This document shows, piece by piece, positions 24,277 through 31,872 of a DNA stretch of 41,152 bases. Under the pieces are notes generated by a model, which saw only the letters and a program-made list of their open reading frames with translations, did not search any database and had not been told where the DNA came from. This DNA comes from CAVBBU01 sp963593765 (GTDB lineage: Bacteria; Bacillota; Clostridia; Lachnospirales; Lachnospiraceae): assembly GCA_963593765.1 (NCBI GenBank), contig CAVBBU010000003.1, forward strand, positions 1 through 41,152, in the 5' to 3' direction. Position 1 is the stretch's first letter; every line of letters starts with the position of its first letter. A program made the position numbers and the translations under genes.

Positions 24277-24453
24277 ACTTTTGTTAAAGTCCGACAAGCG
24301 GTGACTGTACACGCTCCCGTGTGTTTCCTAATTTCTCACACAGGACAACTTCCATTACTGGAAATGCTGTATAATTTGGTACAGTGACTTGTCGCCAGTT
24401 TCGTAACATGACTTTCGCTCCACGGAAAACCTGACATATAGTAAAAATGTCAG
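24277..24453 (-). promoter_or_regulatory. Structured S10-operon leader RNA (candidate L4-type autoregulatory leader)
   Basis: Read on the reverse strand, the leader between the promoter and rpsJ forms: a 5' hairpin (24432-24453, TGACAT/ATGTCA); a multibranch element closed by CGACAAG/CTTGTCG (24388-24394 with 24292-24298) and ACTGTAC/GTACAGT (24379-24385 with 24304-24310), holding two hairpins (24350-24363 TTCCA/TGGAA and 24317-24344 GTGTG/CACAC); and a small hairpin (24277-24290, ACTTT/AAAGT) just before the ribosome binding site. AAAGT can alternatively pair with ACTTT after the Shine-Dalgarno. Leader control of the S10 operon by L4 is established in gammaproteobacteria; applying it here is inference. 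Confidence 0.65.
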
Positions 24454-24498
24454 CAACCTCACGCTTCACAGCTATCGTGTCACAGCAAGAAGTAGTTT

Positions 24499-24527
24499 AT
24501 CATAGGCGATATTTATATGCAAGTAAA
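24499..24527 (-). promoter_or_regulatory. Sigma-A promoter of the S10 superoperon
   Basis: On the reverse strand TTTACT (24522-24527), a 17-base spacer and TATGAT (24499-24504). It gives a leader of about 240 nt before rpsJ. Confidence 0.75.
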
Positions 24528-24617
24528 ATTTATTGTATTTTTTTAGATACAATGGGATGCAGAGGAATGTTTACATAACCAAATATTTTCTATCTTCAAT
24601 TAAATCGCTAAATGTAT

Positions 24618-24623
24618 TATAAT
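24618..24623 (+). promoter_or_regulatory. -10 element of the phosphohexomutase-aldolase unit
   Basis: A perfect TATAAT lies 38 bases before the ATG. The -35 region (TTCAAT at 24595-24600, 17-base spacing) is poor, so the call rests on the -10. Confidence 0.4.
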
Positions 24624-24660
24624 TTGTACATAGAAGAAATATTTAATGGGGGACATATTA

Positions 24661-26148
24661 ATGGAATATGAAAAGCTGCAAAACGGAAGCGACATTAGAG
24701 GCATTGCCATAGATGGCGGCGAAGGCAAGTCTGTTAATCTTACAAAGGAAGCAGTCTTTCGCCTAACGGCTGCATTTGCCAGGTGGCTTTCAAAAAAAAC
24801 CGGATGCAAAAATCCACNNNNNNNNNNNNNNNNNNNNNNNNNNNNNNNNNNNNNNNNNNNNNNNNNNNNNNNNNNNNNNNNNNNNNNNNNNNNNNNNNNN
24901 NNNNNNNNNNNNNNNNNNNNNNNNNNNNNNNNNNNNNNNNNNNNNNNNNNNNNNNNNNNNNNNNNNNNNNNNNNNNNNNNNNNNNNNNNNNNNNNNNNNN
25001 NNNNNNNNNNNNNNNNNNNNNNNNNNNNNNNNNNNNNNNNNNNNNNNNNNNNNNNNNNNNNNNNNNNNNNNNNNNNNNNNNNNNNNNNNNNNNNNNNNNN
25101 NNNNNNNNNNNNNNNNNNNNNNNNNNNNNNNNNNNNNNNNNNNNNNNNNNNNNNNNNNNNNNNNNNNNNNNNNNNNNNNNNNNNNNNNAAAAAGGAAAAG
25201 CCGCTTGACGGACTTCATATTATAGTAGATGCGGGCAATGGTGCCGGTGGATTTTTTGCAAGCAAGGTTTTAGAGCCGCTCGGCGCTAATATAAACGGAA
25301 GCCTCTACCTAGATCCCGACGGGCATTTCCCTAATCATATTCCAAATCCGGAAAATGCAACTGCTGCTGCATGTATTCAAAAGGCGGTAATTGAAAACAA
25401 AGCGGATTTTGGTATAATATTTGATACGGATGTAGACAGAGCGGGCGGAGTGCTCCCTGACGGAGAGCTGCTAACAAGAAATTCTCTTATTGCTATTTTA
25501 TCTCATATAGCACTTGATACGCATCCGCATACAACTATAGTTACCGATTCAGTTACTAGCACCGGTCTTTCTGATTATATTAAAAGACATGGTGGAATCC
25601 ACCACCGCTTTAAGAGAGGCTACCGCAATGTTATTAATGAAGCTATCCGACTTAATAATGAGGGAACAGATTCACAGCTTGCTATAGAAACCTCCGGGCA
25701 TGGTGCATTTAAGGAAAATTATTTTCTTGATGATGGTGCATATCTTATGGTTAAGCTGCTTTGCCAGCTGGGAAAGGGAATATCTCTTTCAGATATGATA
25801 GCAGATCTAAAGCAGCCAAAGGAAAGCTACGAATTTAGAATGAATATCAAGGCTAGTGATTTTAAAACCTACGGGGGCAATGTCCTCGGTAAGCTAGAAA
25901 ATTATATTCCAAAAGTAGATGGTTGGTCTATTGCCCCAAATAACTACGAGGGCATAAGAGTTAATTGTGATAGTAATAGCGGTGATGGCTGGTTTCTACT
26001 TCGCATGTCGCTGCATGAGCCACTAATGCCTCTTAATATAGAAAGCGATTCAGATGGCGGCTCAAAGCTGATTGCAAAAAAGCTGTATAAGTTTCTGAGA
26101 GAAGAGTCTGAGCTAGATATCAGTCCACTCACAGATTTTATAAAATAA
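24661..26148 (+). CDS. Alpha-D-phosphohexomutase (phosphomannomutase/phosphoglucomutase), interrupted by an assembly gap
   Basis: Frame is kept across 371 N (24818-25188), giving 495 residues, normal for the family. The visible N-terminus (NGSDIRGIAIDG) is typical. After the gap come domain 2 (LHIIVDAGNGAGGFFASKVL), the metal-binding loop DTDVDRAG, and the sugar-binding loop ETSGHGAFKENYFLDDGA. The last domain has GDGWFLLRMSLHEPLMPLNI in place of the common RPSGTEP phosphate loop, as in one subgroup of the family. The catalytic Ser loop should lie in the gap and cannot be checked. It moves phosphate between C1 and C6 of glucose or mannose. GGGGGA precedes the ATG at 24661. The aldolase follows after 21 nt, so they form an operon. 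Confidence 0.85.
   Translation: MEYEKLQNGSDIRGIAIDGGEGKSVNLTKEAVFRLTAAFARWLSKKTGCKNPXXXXXXXXXXXXXXXXXXXXXXXXXXXXXXXXXXXXXXXXXXXXXXXXXXXXXXXXXXXXXXXXXXXXXXXXXXXXXXXXXXXXXXXXXXXXXXXXXXXXXXXXXXXXXXXXXXXXXXXXXXXXKKEKPLDGLHIIVDAGNGAGGFFASKVLEPLGANINGSLYLDPDGHFPNHIPNPENATAAACIQKAVIENKADFGIIFDTDVDRAGGVLPDGELLTRNSLIAILSHIALDTHPHTTIVTDSVTSTGLSDYIKRHGGIHHRFKRGYRNVINEAIRLNNEGTDSQLAIETSGHGAFKENYFLDDGAYLMVKLLCQLGKGISLSDMIADLKQPKESYEFRMNIKASDFKTYGGNVLGKLENYIPKVDGWSIAPNNYEGIRVNCDSNSGDGWFLLRMSLHEPLMPLNIESDSDGGSKLIAKKLYKFLREESELDISPLTDFIK
24818..25188. other. Assembly gap (371 N)
   Basis: A run of N inside the phosphohexomutase gene. The flanking reading frames agree with the stated length, so it is likely masked or well-estimated sequence rather than a random join. 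Confidence 0.99.
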
Positions 26149-26169
26149 AATATAAGGAGAATAAAAGTT

Positions 26170-27105
26170 ATGCCATTAGTTACAAGTACTGAAATGTTTA
26201 AGAAGGCCTATGCAGGCGGATATGCAGTAGGTGCATTTAATGTTAATAACATGGAGATAGTTCAGGGTATTACTGAGGCAGCTCAGGAAAACAGAAGCCC
26301 GGTTATACTTCAGGTTAGTAAGGGTGCAAGAGCATATGCAAATCATACATATCTCGTTAAACTAGTTGAGGCAGCTGTTAAGGAAACAGATATTCCTATA
26401 GCTCTTCACCTAGACCATGGCCCTGATTTTGAAACCTGCAAGTCATGCATAGATGGTGGTTTTACCTCTGTTATGATAGACGGCTCTCATCTTCCTTTTG
26501 AGGAGAATATAGCTCTTACAAAAAAGGTAGTTGACTATGCACATGAGCGTGGCGTAGTTGTAGAGGGTGAGCTTGGAAGACTAGCCGGTGTTGAGGATGA
26601 TGTTAAGGTTAGCTCTGAGGATTCTTCATATACTCAGCCAGATGAGGTTGAGGAGTTTGCAACTAAGACCGGTGTTGACTCACTTGCTATAGCTATAGGA
26701 ACAAGCCATGGTGCTTACAAGTTTAAGCCAGGTACTATTCCTCATCTTAGATTTGATATACTTGAGGAGGTTTCAAGAAGACTTCCTGAGTTCCCAATAG
26801 TTTTACATGGTGCCTCTTCAGTTCCACAGGAATTTGTTAATATAATTAATTCTAACGGTGGTAAGCTTCCGGATGCTATAGGTATTCCAGAGGAGCTGCT
26901 TCGTAAGGCTGCAACTATGGCTGTATGTAAGATTAATATAGACTCTGATATCCGTCTTGCTATGACAGCAACTATAAGGCAGTTCTTAAATGAGCATCCG
27001 GATAAGTTTGATCCTAGAGAATATCTAAAGCCAGCTCGCCAGGCTGTAAAGGATATGGTTACACATAAGATTGTTGATGTGCTGGGATCTAATGGAACGG
27101 TGTAA
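26170..27105 (+). CDS. fbaA: Fructose-bisphosphate aldolase class II
   Basis: 311 residues. It cleaves fructose-1,6-bisphosphate in glycolysis and runs in reverse in gluconeogenesis. Zinc ligands and catalytic residues are visible: HLDHGPDFETC, the GTSHGAYKF motif and LHGASSVP, with NINIDSDIR-like KINIDSDIRLAM near the end. AAGGAG precedes the ATG. Codon use is biased, as expected of a highly expressed gene. It follows the phosphohexomutase gene closely and both serve central sugar metabolism. Confidence 0.95.
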   Translation: MPLVTSTEMFKKAYAGGYAVGAFNVNNMEIVQGITEAAQENRSPVILQVSKGARAYANHTYLVKLVEAAVKETDIPIALHLDHGPDFETCKSCIDGGFTSVMIDGSHLPFEENIALTKKVVDYAHERGVVVEGELGRLAGVEDDVKVSSEDSSYTQPDEVEEFATKTGVDSLAIAIGTSHGAYKFKPGTIPHLRFDILEEVSRRLPEFPIVLHGASSVPQEFVNIINSNGGKLPDAIGIPEELLRKAATMAVCKINIDSDIRLAMTATIRQFLNEHPDKFDPREYLKPARQAVKDMVTHKIVDVLGSNGTV

Positions 27106-27164
27106 TATAATCATATGTATGTGCTGCGGGGAGGGTTGCATTTGCTTAAACTCTTTCTAGGAAA

Positions 27165-27196
27165 AAGTCGTCCATGCCATAAGGTCTGGGCGACTT
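27165..27196. terminator. Hairpin after the aldolase gene (possible weak terminator)
   Basis: AAGTCGTCC pairs with GGGCGACTT (9 bp with one G-T pair). T-run flanks it only in the reverse sense, so on the + strand it is at best a weak terminator or an RNA-end-protecting hairpin. Confidence 0.4.
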
Positions 27197-27210
27197 CTAG
27201 TTAGCTGTAT

Positions 27211-27216
27211 TATAAT
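27211..27216 (+). promoter_or_regulatory. -10 element before the methyltransferase gene
   Basis: Perfect TATAAT 33 bases before the ATG; no convincing -35 was found at the right distance. Confidence 0.35.
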
Positions 27217-27249
27217 ACTAGAATATATTAAAGAAATGTGGAGAATTAT

Positions 27250-28143
27250 ATGTTTGTAGCAGATAATTGGAAGGACTATAGGGTTTTAGATTGTACAGCT
27301 GGCGAAAAGCTGGAGATGTGGGGAGATTATAAGCTAGTAAGACCAGACCCACAGGTTATTTGGAATACTCCTAAAGCAAGTGCTTGGAAGGGCTGGAATG
27401 GATATTATCACAGAAGCAGTAAGGGCGGCGGTGAATGGGATTTTAAAAATCTGCCACAGCAGTGGACTATCTCCTACGAGCTACCAGAGGAGGTATGTGC
27501 GAAAAATCCACTAGTATTTAATTTAAAGCCATTTAGCTTTAAGCATACAGGTCTTTTCCCAGAGCAGGCTGCTAACTGGGATTGGTTTTCAAGGCTTATA
27601 TATGCTCGAACCTCTAAGGGCGAAGATACTCGGGTTCTTAATCTCTTTGCATATACCGGCGGCGCTACGCTTGCCGCAGCTGCAGCCGGTGCTAGCGTGA
27701 CACATGTTGATGCAAGCAAGGGAATGGTTGGCTGGGCTAAGGAAAATTCTATTTCTTCTAGACTAGATGATAGGCCTATACGCTGGCTTGTTGATGACTG
27801 TATGAAGTTTGTCGAAAGGGAAATAAGAAGATGCAAAAAATACGATGCTATAATTATGGATCCCCCATCCTATGGCAGAGGTCCTAAGGGCGAGATCTGG
27901 AAGATAGAGGATGCTATATATCCTCTTGTTGAATCCTGTGAAAAGCTGCTTAGCGATAATCCTCTTTTCTTTTTAATTAATTCATATACTACAGGGCTTC
28001 AAGCAAGCGTTCTTACATATATGCTTAATGTATTAATTAAGAAAAATCATGGTGGAAGTATAGAATCTGACGAGCTTGGGCTTCCTATCGATGGAGCGGA
28101 TCTTATACTCCCTTGTGGTGCTTCGGGAAGATGGCATAAATAA
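27250..28143 (+). CDS. Class I SAM-dependent methyltransferase (RlmI/RlmK-like, rRNA cytosine methyltransferase family)
   Basis: 297 residues. The Rossmann fold is clear: motif I NLFAYTGGATLAAAAAG (about 131-147), the acidic residue in VDASKGMVGWAKEN, and motif IV MDPPSYGRGPKGE (about 203-215). Tyr after the DPP motif matches RNA and N-methyltransferases of COG1092 type. The N-terminal PUA domain of full-length RlmI is missing; the first 110 residues are instead a YHRSSKGGGEW / LFPEQAANWDW-containing part shared by short homologues. The target is probably 23S rRNA, but this is inference. A GTG gives a frame to 27238, but GGAGA lies there and serves the ATG at 27250. Confidence 0.85.
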   Translation: MFVADNWKDYRVLDCTAGEKLEMWGDYKLVRPDPQVIWNTPKASAWKGWNGYYHRSSKGGGEWDFKNLPQQWTISYELPEEVCAKNPLVFNLKPFSFKHTGLFPEQAANWDWFSRLIYARTSKGEDTRVLNLFAYTGGATLAAAAAGASVTHVDASKGMVGWAKENSISSRLDDRPIRWLVDDCMKFVEREIRRCKKYDAIIMDPPSYGRGPKGEIWKIEDAIYPLVESCEKLLSDNPLFFLINSYTTGLQASVLTYMLNVLIKKNHGGSIESDELGLPIDGADLILPCGASGRWHK

Positions 28144-28232
28144 AACCCTAATTTCTAAAGCTATTTGACTCAAATACTGTTTTATAGTAACTCATAGCAA
28201 TAACATTATTATAATGAAAAGCTTTTCTATCA

Positions 28233-28277
28233 TTTTACAAAATAAGCATGACTTATCGTCACGCTTATTTTGTAAAA
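28233..28277. terminator. Bidirectional terminator between the methyltransferase and citrate synthase genes
   Basis: A 20-bp inverted repeat with one A-C mismatch (arms open TTTTACAAAATAAGC and close GCTTATTTTGTAAAA, loop TTATC). T-rich ends on both strands serve two convergent genes. Confidence 0.85.
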
Positions 28278-28286
28278 GCCTTGTAT

Positions 28287-29651
28287 TTACATCCTACTAT
28301 CTATAGCCGAATACTCCCTCGGCAGTGCCACGCTTTCATATGAAGGTCTTATAATTTTGTCTACATTAATCAGCTCTTCTATTCTATGTGCACTCCAACC
28401 AACTATTCTAGCCATGGCAAAGATTGGTGTAAAAAGCTCTGTCGGAATATCTAGCATGCTGTATACAAAGCCTGAGTAGAAGTCAACATTTGCACTAACG
28501 CCCTTATATATTTTTCTCTTTTCGGCTATTACCTCCTTGGCAAGCTTTTCTACCATAGTATATAGCCTGTAATCCTCATCTCTATTTTTTGACAATGCCA
28601 GCTTCTCAACGAAGCTTTTAAATATCTGTGCTCTAGGATCGGAAAGCGAATATACTGCATGCCCCATTCCATACACGAGCCCCTTTTTATCAAATGCCTT
28701 TTTATCTACTAGCTTAGATATATAATCTCTTACCTCATCCTCGTCATTTATATCTCTGACATTTTCCTTTAGATCCTTAATCATCTCTACTACCTTTATA
28801 TTTGCGCCGCCATGCTTAGGTCCCTTTAATGAAGAAAGTGCTGCCGCTATAACAGAATATGTATCCGAGCCGGCTGATGTAACTACTCTGGTTGTAAATG
28901 TAGAATTGTTACCACCGCCATGCTCCATATGAAGAACTAGTGCGATATCAAGCACCTGTGCCTCTAGCTGCGTATAGGTCTTATCTGGTCTAAGCATCTG
29001 AAGTATATTTTCTGCAGCCGAAAGCTCCGGCATGGGTCTGTGTATATAAAAGCTATCTCCCTGCTCATAATAATTATATGCATGATAGCCATATACAGAG
29101 AGCATAGGCATGATAGCTATTAGCGAAATGCACTGACTTAGAATATTGCTCAGTGAATTATCATTAATTTTTTTATCATACGATGCCAATGTAAGCACAC
29201 TTCTAGTTATAGAATTCATAAGGTCCTTACTAGGTGCTTTCATAATAACATCTCTCGTAAAATTCTTAGGTAGTGTTCTGCTGTCTGAAAGTATTTTCTT
29301 AAATCTATCCAGCTGCTCCTTGTTTGGCAGCTCGCCAAAAAGAAGCAGATATGCAGTTTCCTCAAAGCCATATCTTCTTCCTACAAAACCACTAACAAGC
29401 TTAGTTACATCATATCCTCTATAGCTTAGCTTGCCCTCACAGGGAATCTTCTTTCCGTCCTCATATCTAAAAGCTTCTATAGTAGATATATTTGTAAGTC
29501 CTGCAAGTACACCTGTTCCGTTTTTATCTCGCAGTCCTCTTTTTACTCCATATTCATCGAAAAGGCTTGGCTTGATAGCATCTATATGCTTACATATATG
29601 TGCATATTTCCTTGAAAATATATCTAATTCCTTTGTTGTTCCTTCTATCAT
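28287..29651 (-). CDS. gltA: Citrate synthase
   Basis: 454 residues. It condenses oxaloacetate and acetyl-CoA. Catalytic residues are visible: HMEHGGGNNSTFTTR with His244, GMGHAVY with His331 and NVDFYSGFVY with Asp390; KHGGAN is also present. It is longer at the N-terminus than the type II enzyme and fits the group of anaerobic Firmicutes with an about 30-residue extension. It stands alone, with no aconitase or isocitrate dehydrogenase in view, so it may serve glutamate synthesis in an incomplete cycle. GAGG precedes the ATG and -10 TATAAT lies upstream. Confidence 0.93.
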   Translation of the reverse strand: MIEGTTKELDIFSRKYAHICKHIDAIKPSLFDEYGVKRGLRDKNGTGVLAGLTNISTIEAFRYEDGKKIPCEGKLSYRGYDVTKLVSGFVGRRYGFEETAYLLLFGELPNKEQLDRFKKILSDSRTLPKNFTRDVIMKAPSKDLMNSITRSVLTLASYDKKINDNSLSNILSQCISLIAIMPMLSVYGYHAYNYYEQGDSFYIHRPMPELSAAENILQMLRPDKTYTQLEAQVLDIALVLHMEHGGGNNSTFTTRVVTSAGSDTYSVIAAALSSLKGPKHGGANIKVVEMIKDLKENVRDINDEDEVRDYISKLVDKKAFDKKGLVYGMGHAVYSLSDPRAQIFKSFVEKLALSKNRDEDYRLYTMVEKLAKEVIAEKRKIYKGVSANVDFYSGFVYSMLDIPTELFTPIFAMARIVGWSAHRIEELINVDKIIRPSYESVALPREYSAIDSRM

Positions 29652-29672
29652 AGTCTACCTCCTTCTCACATT

Positions 29673-29678
29673 ATTATA
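29673..29678 (-). promoter_or_regulatory. -10 element of the citrate synthase gene
   Basis: TATAAT on the reverse strand, about 20 nt before the start codon; a good -35 was not found. The short spacing to the gene makes it tentative. Confidence 0.35.
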
Positions 29679-29773
29679 CCTGTTAGTCTAAAACTCCATC
29701 TGAATTTAAAGTGAATATTTTGTATATAATTTCTAAAATAAAAGAAAAGTCCATATAATGTGCTGCTTAATTA

Positions 29774-29782
29774 TGGTATAAT
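29774..29782 (+). promoter_or_regulatory. Extended -10 promoter of the toxin-antitoxin operon
   Basis: TGGTATAAT is an extended -10 element, 23 bases before the antitoxin ATG; no good -35 is needed. The antitoxin is likely to bind here (family knowledge). Confidence 0.55.
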
Positions 29783-29805
29783 AATCCCTAAATGGAGGTA
29801 GAATT

Positions 29806-30066
29806 ATGCCACAGATAATTCCAATTAAAGATCTAAAAAACACGTCGGAGATTTCAAATATTTGTCATAAAACATCAGAGCCTATTTATATCACTAAAAA
29901 CGGATATGGCGATATGGTGATAATGAGCATGGAAACATACGAGAAGTCTATGCTTAGAAATGAGGTGTTAAATGAAATCGAAATTTCCGAGGCACAAATA
30001 TCCGCTAGTAACGTAAAAAATGCGAGAACTGCATTAAATGAAACGAGGGCAAAGTATGACCTATAA
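29806..30066 (+). CDS. Phd/YefM-family antitoxin
   Basis: 86 residues. The N-terminal DNA-binding part (IPIKDLKNTSEISNICHKTS, PIYITKNGYGDMVIMSMETY) is the typical Phd/YefM fold, followed by a helix that should wrap the toxin (EIEISEAQISASNVKNARTA). GGAGG precedes the ATG. The stop lies 11 nt inside the toxin frame, so the pair is translationally coupled. Such antitoxins usually repress their own operon together with the toxin. Confidence 0.88.
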   Translation: MPQIIPIKDLKNTSEISNICHKTSEPIYITKNGYGDMVIMSMETYEKSMLRNEVLNEIEISEAQISASNVKNARTALNETRAKYDL

Positions 30067-30373
30067 GCTTAATATTACAAAAAATGCTGACAGATTGCTT
30101 GATAACATAGTTTACCATTTACTATATCATTTAAAAAACAAGCAGGCAGCAAAACATTTATTAAATGGTATTGATACTATTTATGACAGATTAGAAGTCA
30201 ATCCATTTCAATTTCCAAAATCTAAGGATATCTATCTATCAGAAAAGGACTACCGAGAAGCCATTGTCCCACAAATGAATTATATTATTATCTTTAGTAT
30301 AAATGAAAATGTTGTAAATATCGTTGGTATCTTTCATCAGCTAGAAAATCGTTCTGATAAAATCATTCCATAA
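30056..30373 (+). CDS. RelE/ParE-family toxin
   Basis: 105 residues with the RelE/ParE fold pattern: YKLNITKNADRLLDNIVYHL, NKQAAKHLLNGIDTIYDRLE, YREAIVPQMNYIIIFSINEN and a late strand NIVGIFHQLENR. Ends in a Gln/Arg-rich stretch like ParE and RelE. ParE poisons gyrase, RelE cleaves mRNA in the ribosome; the sequence alone does not separate these. The frame runs back to 30038, but the ATG at 30056 (MTYKLN) follows AGGG and starts inside the antitoxin end. Confidence 0.85.
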   Translation: MTYKLNITKNADRLLDNIVYHLLYHLKNKQAAKHLLNGIDTIYDRLEVNPFQFPKSKDIYLSEKDYREAIVPQMNYIIIFSINENVVNIVGIFHQLENRSDKIIP

Positions 30374-30394
30374 TCTCTATAACTAAGCAAAGTA

Positions 30395-31072
30395 TTAGAT
30401 ATTCTCAATCTGCCAATCTATCGGACTTTGTCCACTTTTAACCAAAAACTCATTCGCCCTTGAAAAATGCTTACATCCAAAAAATCCTCTATATGCACTA
30501 AGCGGACTAGGATGTGGTGCTTTAAGTATAAGATGCCTAGGATTAGTAAGCATGCTTTCTTTAGTTTGTGCAGGTCTTCCCCAAAGCATACAAACGATGG
30601 CTCTGTCTTCATTATTAACTGCTCTTATAATAGCATCTGTAAATTGCTCCCAGCCCTGCCCCTGATGTGAATTAGCCTGATGTGCTCTTACAGTTAATAC
30701 TGTATTAAGAAGCAGCACTCCCTGGTCAGCCCATTTTTTTAGATATCCATTATTAGGTATATAGCAGCCAATGTCATCATGAAGCTCCTTATATATATTT
30801 TGAAGCGAGGGCGGAATATCTCTTTGCTCTGGAAGCACTGAAAAGGATAAGCCGTGTGCCTGATTTTCATTATGATAAGGATCCTGCCCTAAAAGCAGAA
30901 CCTTTACTTTATTTAATGGAGTAAGATGTAATGCATCAAATATATTATCTGCTGGCGGATAAATAACCCTCGATCTGTATTCATCATTGACAAAATTATA
31001 TAGCTTTTTATAATAAGGCTTTTTAAATTCCGTCTCTAGTACAGGCAGCCAGTCATTAGATATAGCACTCAT
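30395..31072 (-). CDS. ung: Uracil-DNA glycosylase
   Basis: 225 residues, family I. The catalytic motif GQDPYH (Asp64) and the C-terminal HPSPLSAYRGFFGC motif are both intact, with LLLNTVLTVRAHQANSH between. Removes uracil from DNA. AGGAG precedes the ATG. It is convergent with the toxin gene, with 21 bases between stops. Confidence 0.96.
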   Translation of the reverse strand: MSAISNDWLPVLETEFKKPYYKKLYNFVNDEYRSRVIYPPADNIFDALHLTPLNKVKVLLLGQDPYHNENQAHGLSFSVLPEQRDIPPSLQNIYKELHDDIGCYIPNNGYLKKWADQGVLLLNTVLTVRAHQANSHQGQGWEQFTDAIIRAVNNEDRAIVCMLWGRPAQTKESMLTNPRHLILKAPHPSPLSAYRGFFGCKHFSRANEFLVKSGQSPIDWQIENI

Positions 31073-31105
31073 ATATTATCTCCTCACAAAGCTTGCAATA
31101 TAGCC

Positions 31106-31849
31106 TTAATAATAATCGTCCAAGGTTAGGCCTCTGCCATGATTTTTTGCAATATATTCCTTTAGCTTATTTGCATCTGTATTAAGCACCAGCTCATATG
31201 GAAAGTCCGCTTCATCTATAACGCTTACGCACTCCGCAAGGTTTGCTATATCTGACATAAAGTGTGCATCAGAATTTGCAACCACTGGCTGATTTATTTT
31301 TTTGCAATACTTTAGCATCTGCAATGCATTGCCCCTTGAGTTTCTAGACGTTGTTCTTAATGAGTTATTATTAATTTCAAGCAGTGTATGATACTCCTTA
31401 GCAGCATCGCATACAGCCTCTATATCATAATCAATGCGGCAGCTATCCGGATGGCTTATGATGTCTATATTTGGATTTTTAATTACATTAATATATGCAG
31501 CCGTGTTTTGCTCTCTGTTTCCCTTTCTGTATATAGCCTCATGTATACCTGCAATTCTAACATCAAGATATTTGAAATAATTTTCCGGAAGATCTATCTC
31601 TCCATTGTATCCCATAATATTAATCTCTGCCCCAAGCCATATATCCATATCATACATACGTCTTGGTATTACATGAATATTTTTAAAATATATCAAATCA
31701 CAGCTTCCATTTATAGAAGGTGTATGCTCTGTAATTCCATAAAGCTTTAAGCCCCTCTTGCTTGCTTCCCTGCACATCTCATCTACTGTTCCGTAGGCAT
31801 GTCCGCTTGCCACTGTATGTGTATGTACATCTGCTTCTATATTAAACAT
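31106..31849 (-). CDS. PHP-domain phosphoesterase (YcdX/histidinol-phosphatase-like)
   Basis: 247 residues. The metal-binding motifs of the PHP family are visible: DVHTHTVASGHA near residue 8, the GITEHTP motif, IAGIHEA, SHPD and NSDAHFM. Such domains hydrolyse phosphate esters (histidinol-phosphatase, YcdX) with three metals. The substrate is not deducible. The open frame begins at 31873 overlapping the upstream stop, but CGGAGG precedes the ATG at 31849 (MFNIEADVH). Last gene of the DUF2156-fusion-PHP group. Confidence 0.85.
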   Translation of the reverse strand: MFNIEADVHTHTVASGHAYGTVDEMCREASKRGLKLYGITEHTPSINGSCDLIYFKNIHVIPRRMYDMDIWLGAEINIMGYNGEIDLPENYFKYLDVRIAGIHEAIYRKGNREQNTAAYINVIKNPNIDIISHPDSCRIDYDIEAVCDAAKEYHTLLEINNNSLRTTSRNSRGNALQMLKYCKKINQPVVANSDAHFMSDIANLAECVSVIDEADFPYELVLNTDANKLKEYIAKNHGRGLTLDDYY

Positions 31850-31872
31850 AGCAACCTCCGAAGTAATCATCA

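Larger units (their letters stand above)
24254..24660. other. 407-bp divergent intergenic region between rpsJ and the phosphohexomutase gene
   Basis: The left 240 bases are the rpsJ leader and promoter. The right part, about 24530-24660, is A+T-rich and holds only a TATAAT for the rightward gene. No tRNA, no tuf or fusA remnant and no additional gene with convincing support were seen. Confidence 0.7.
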
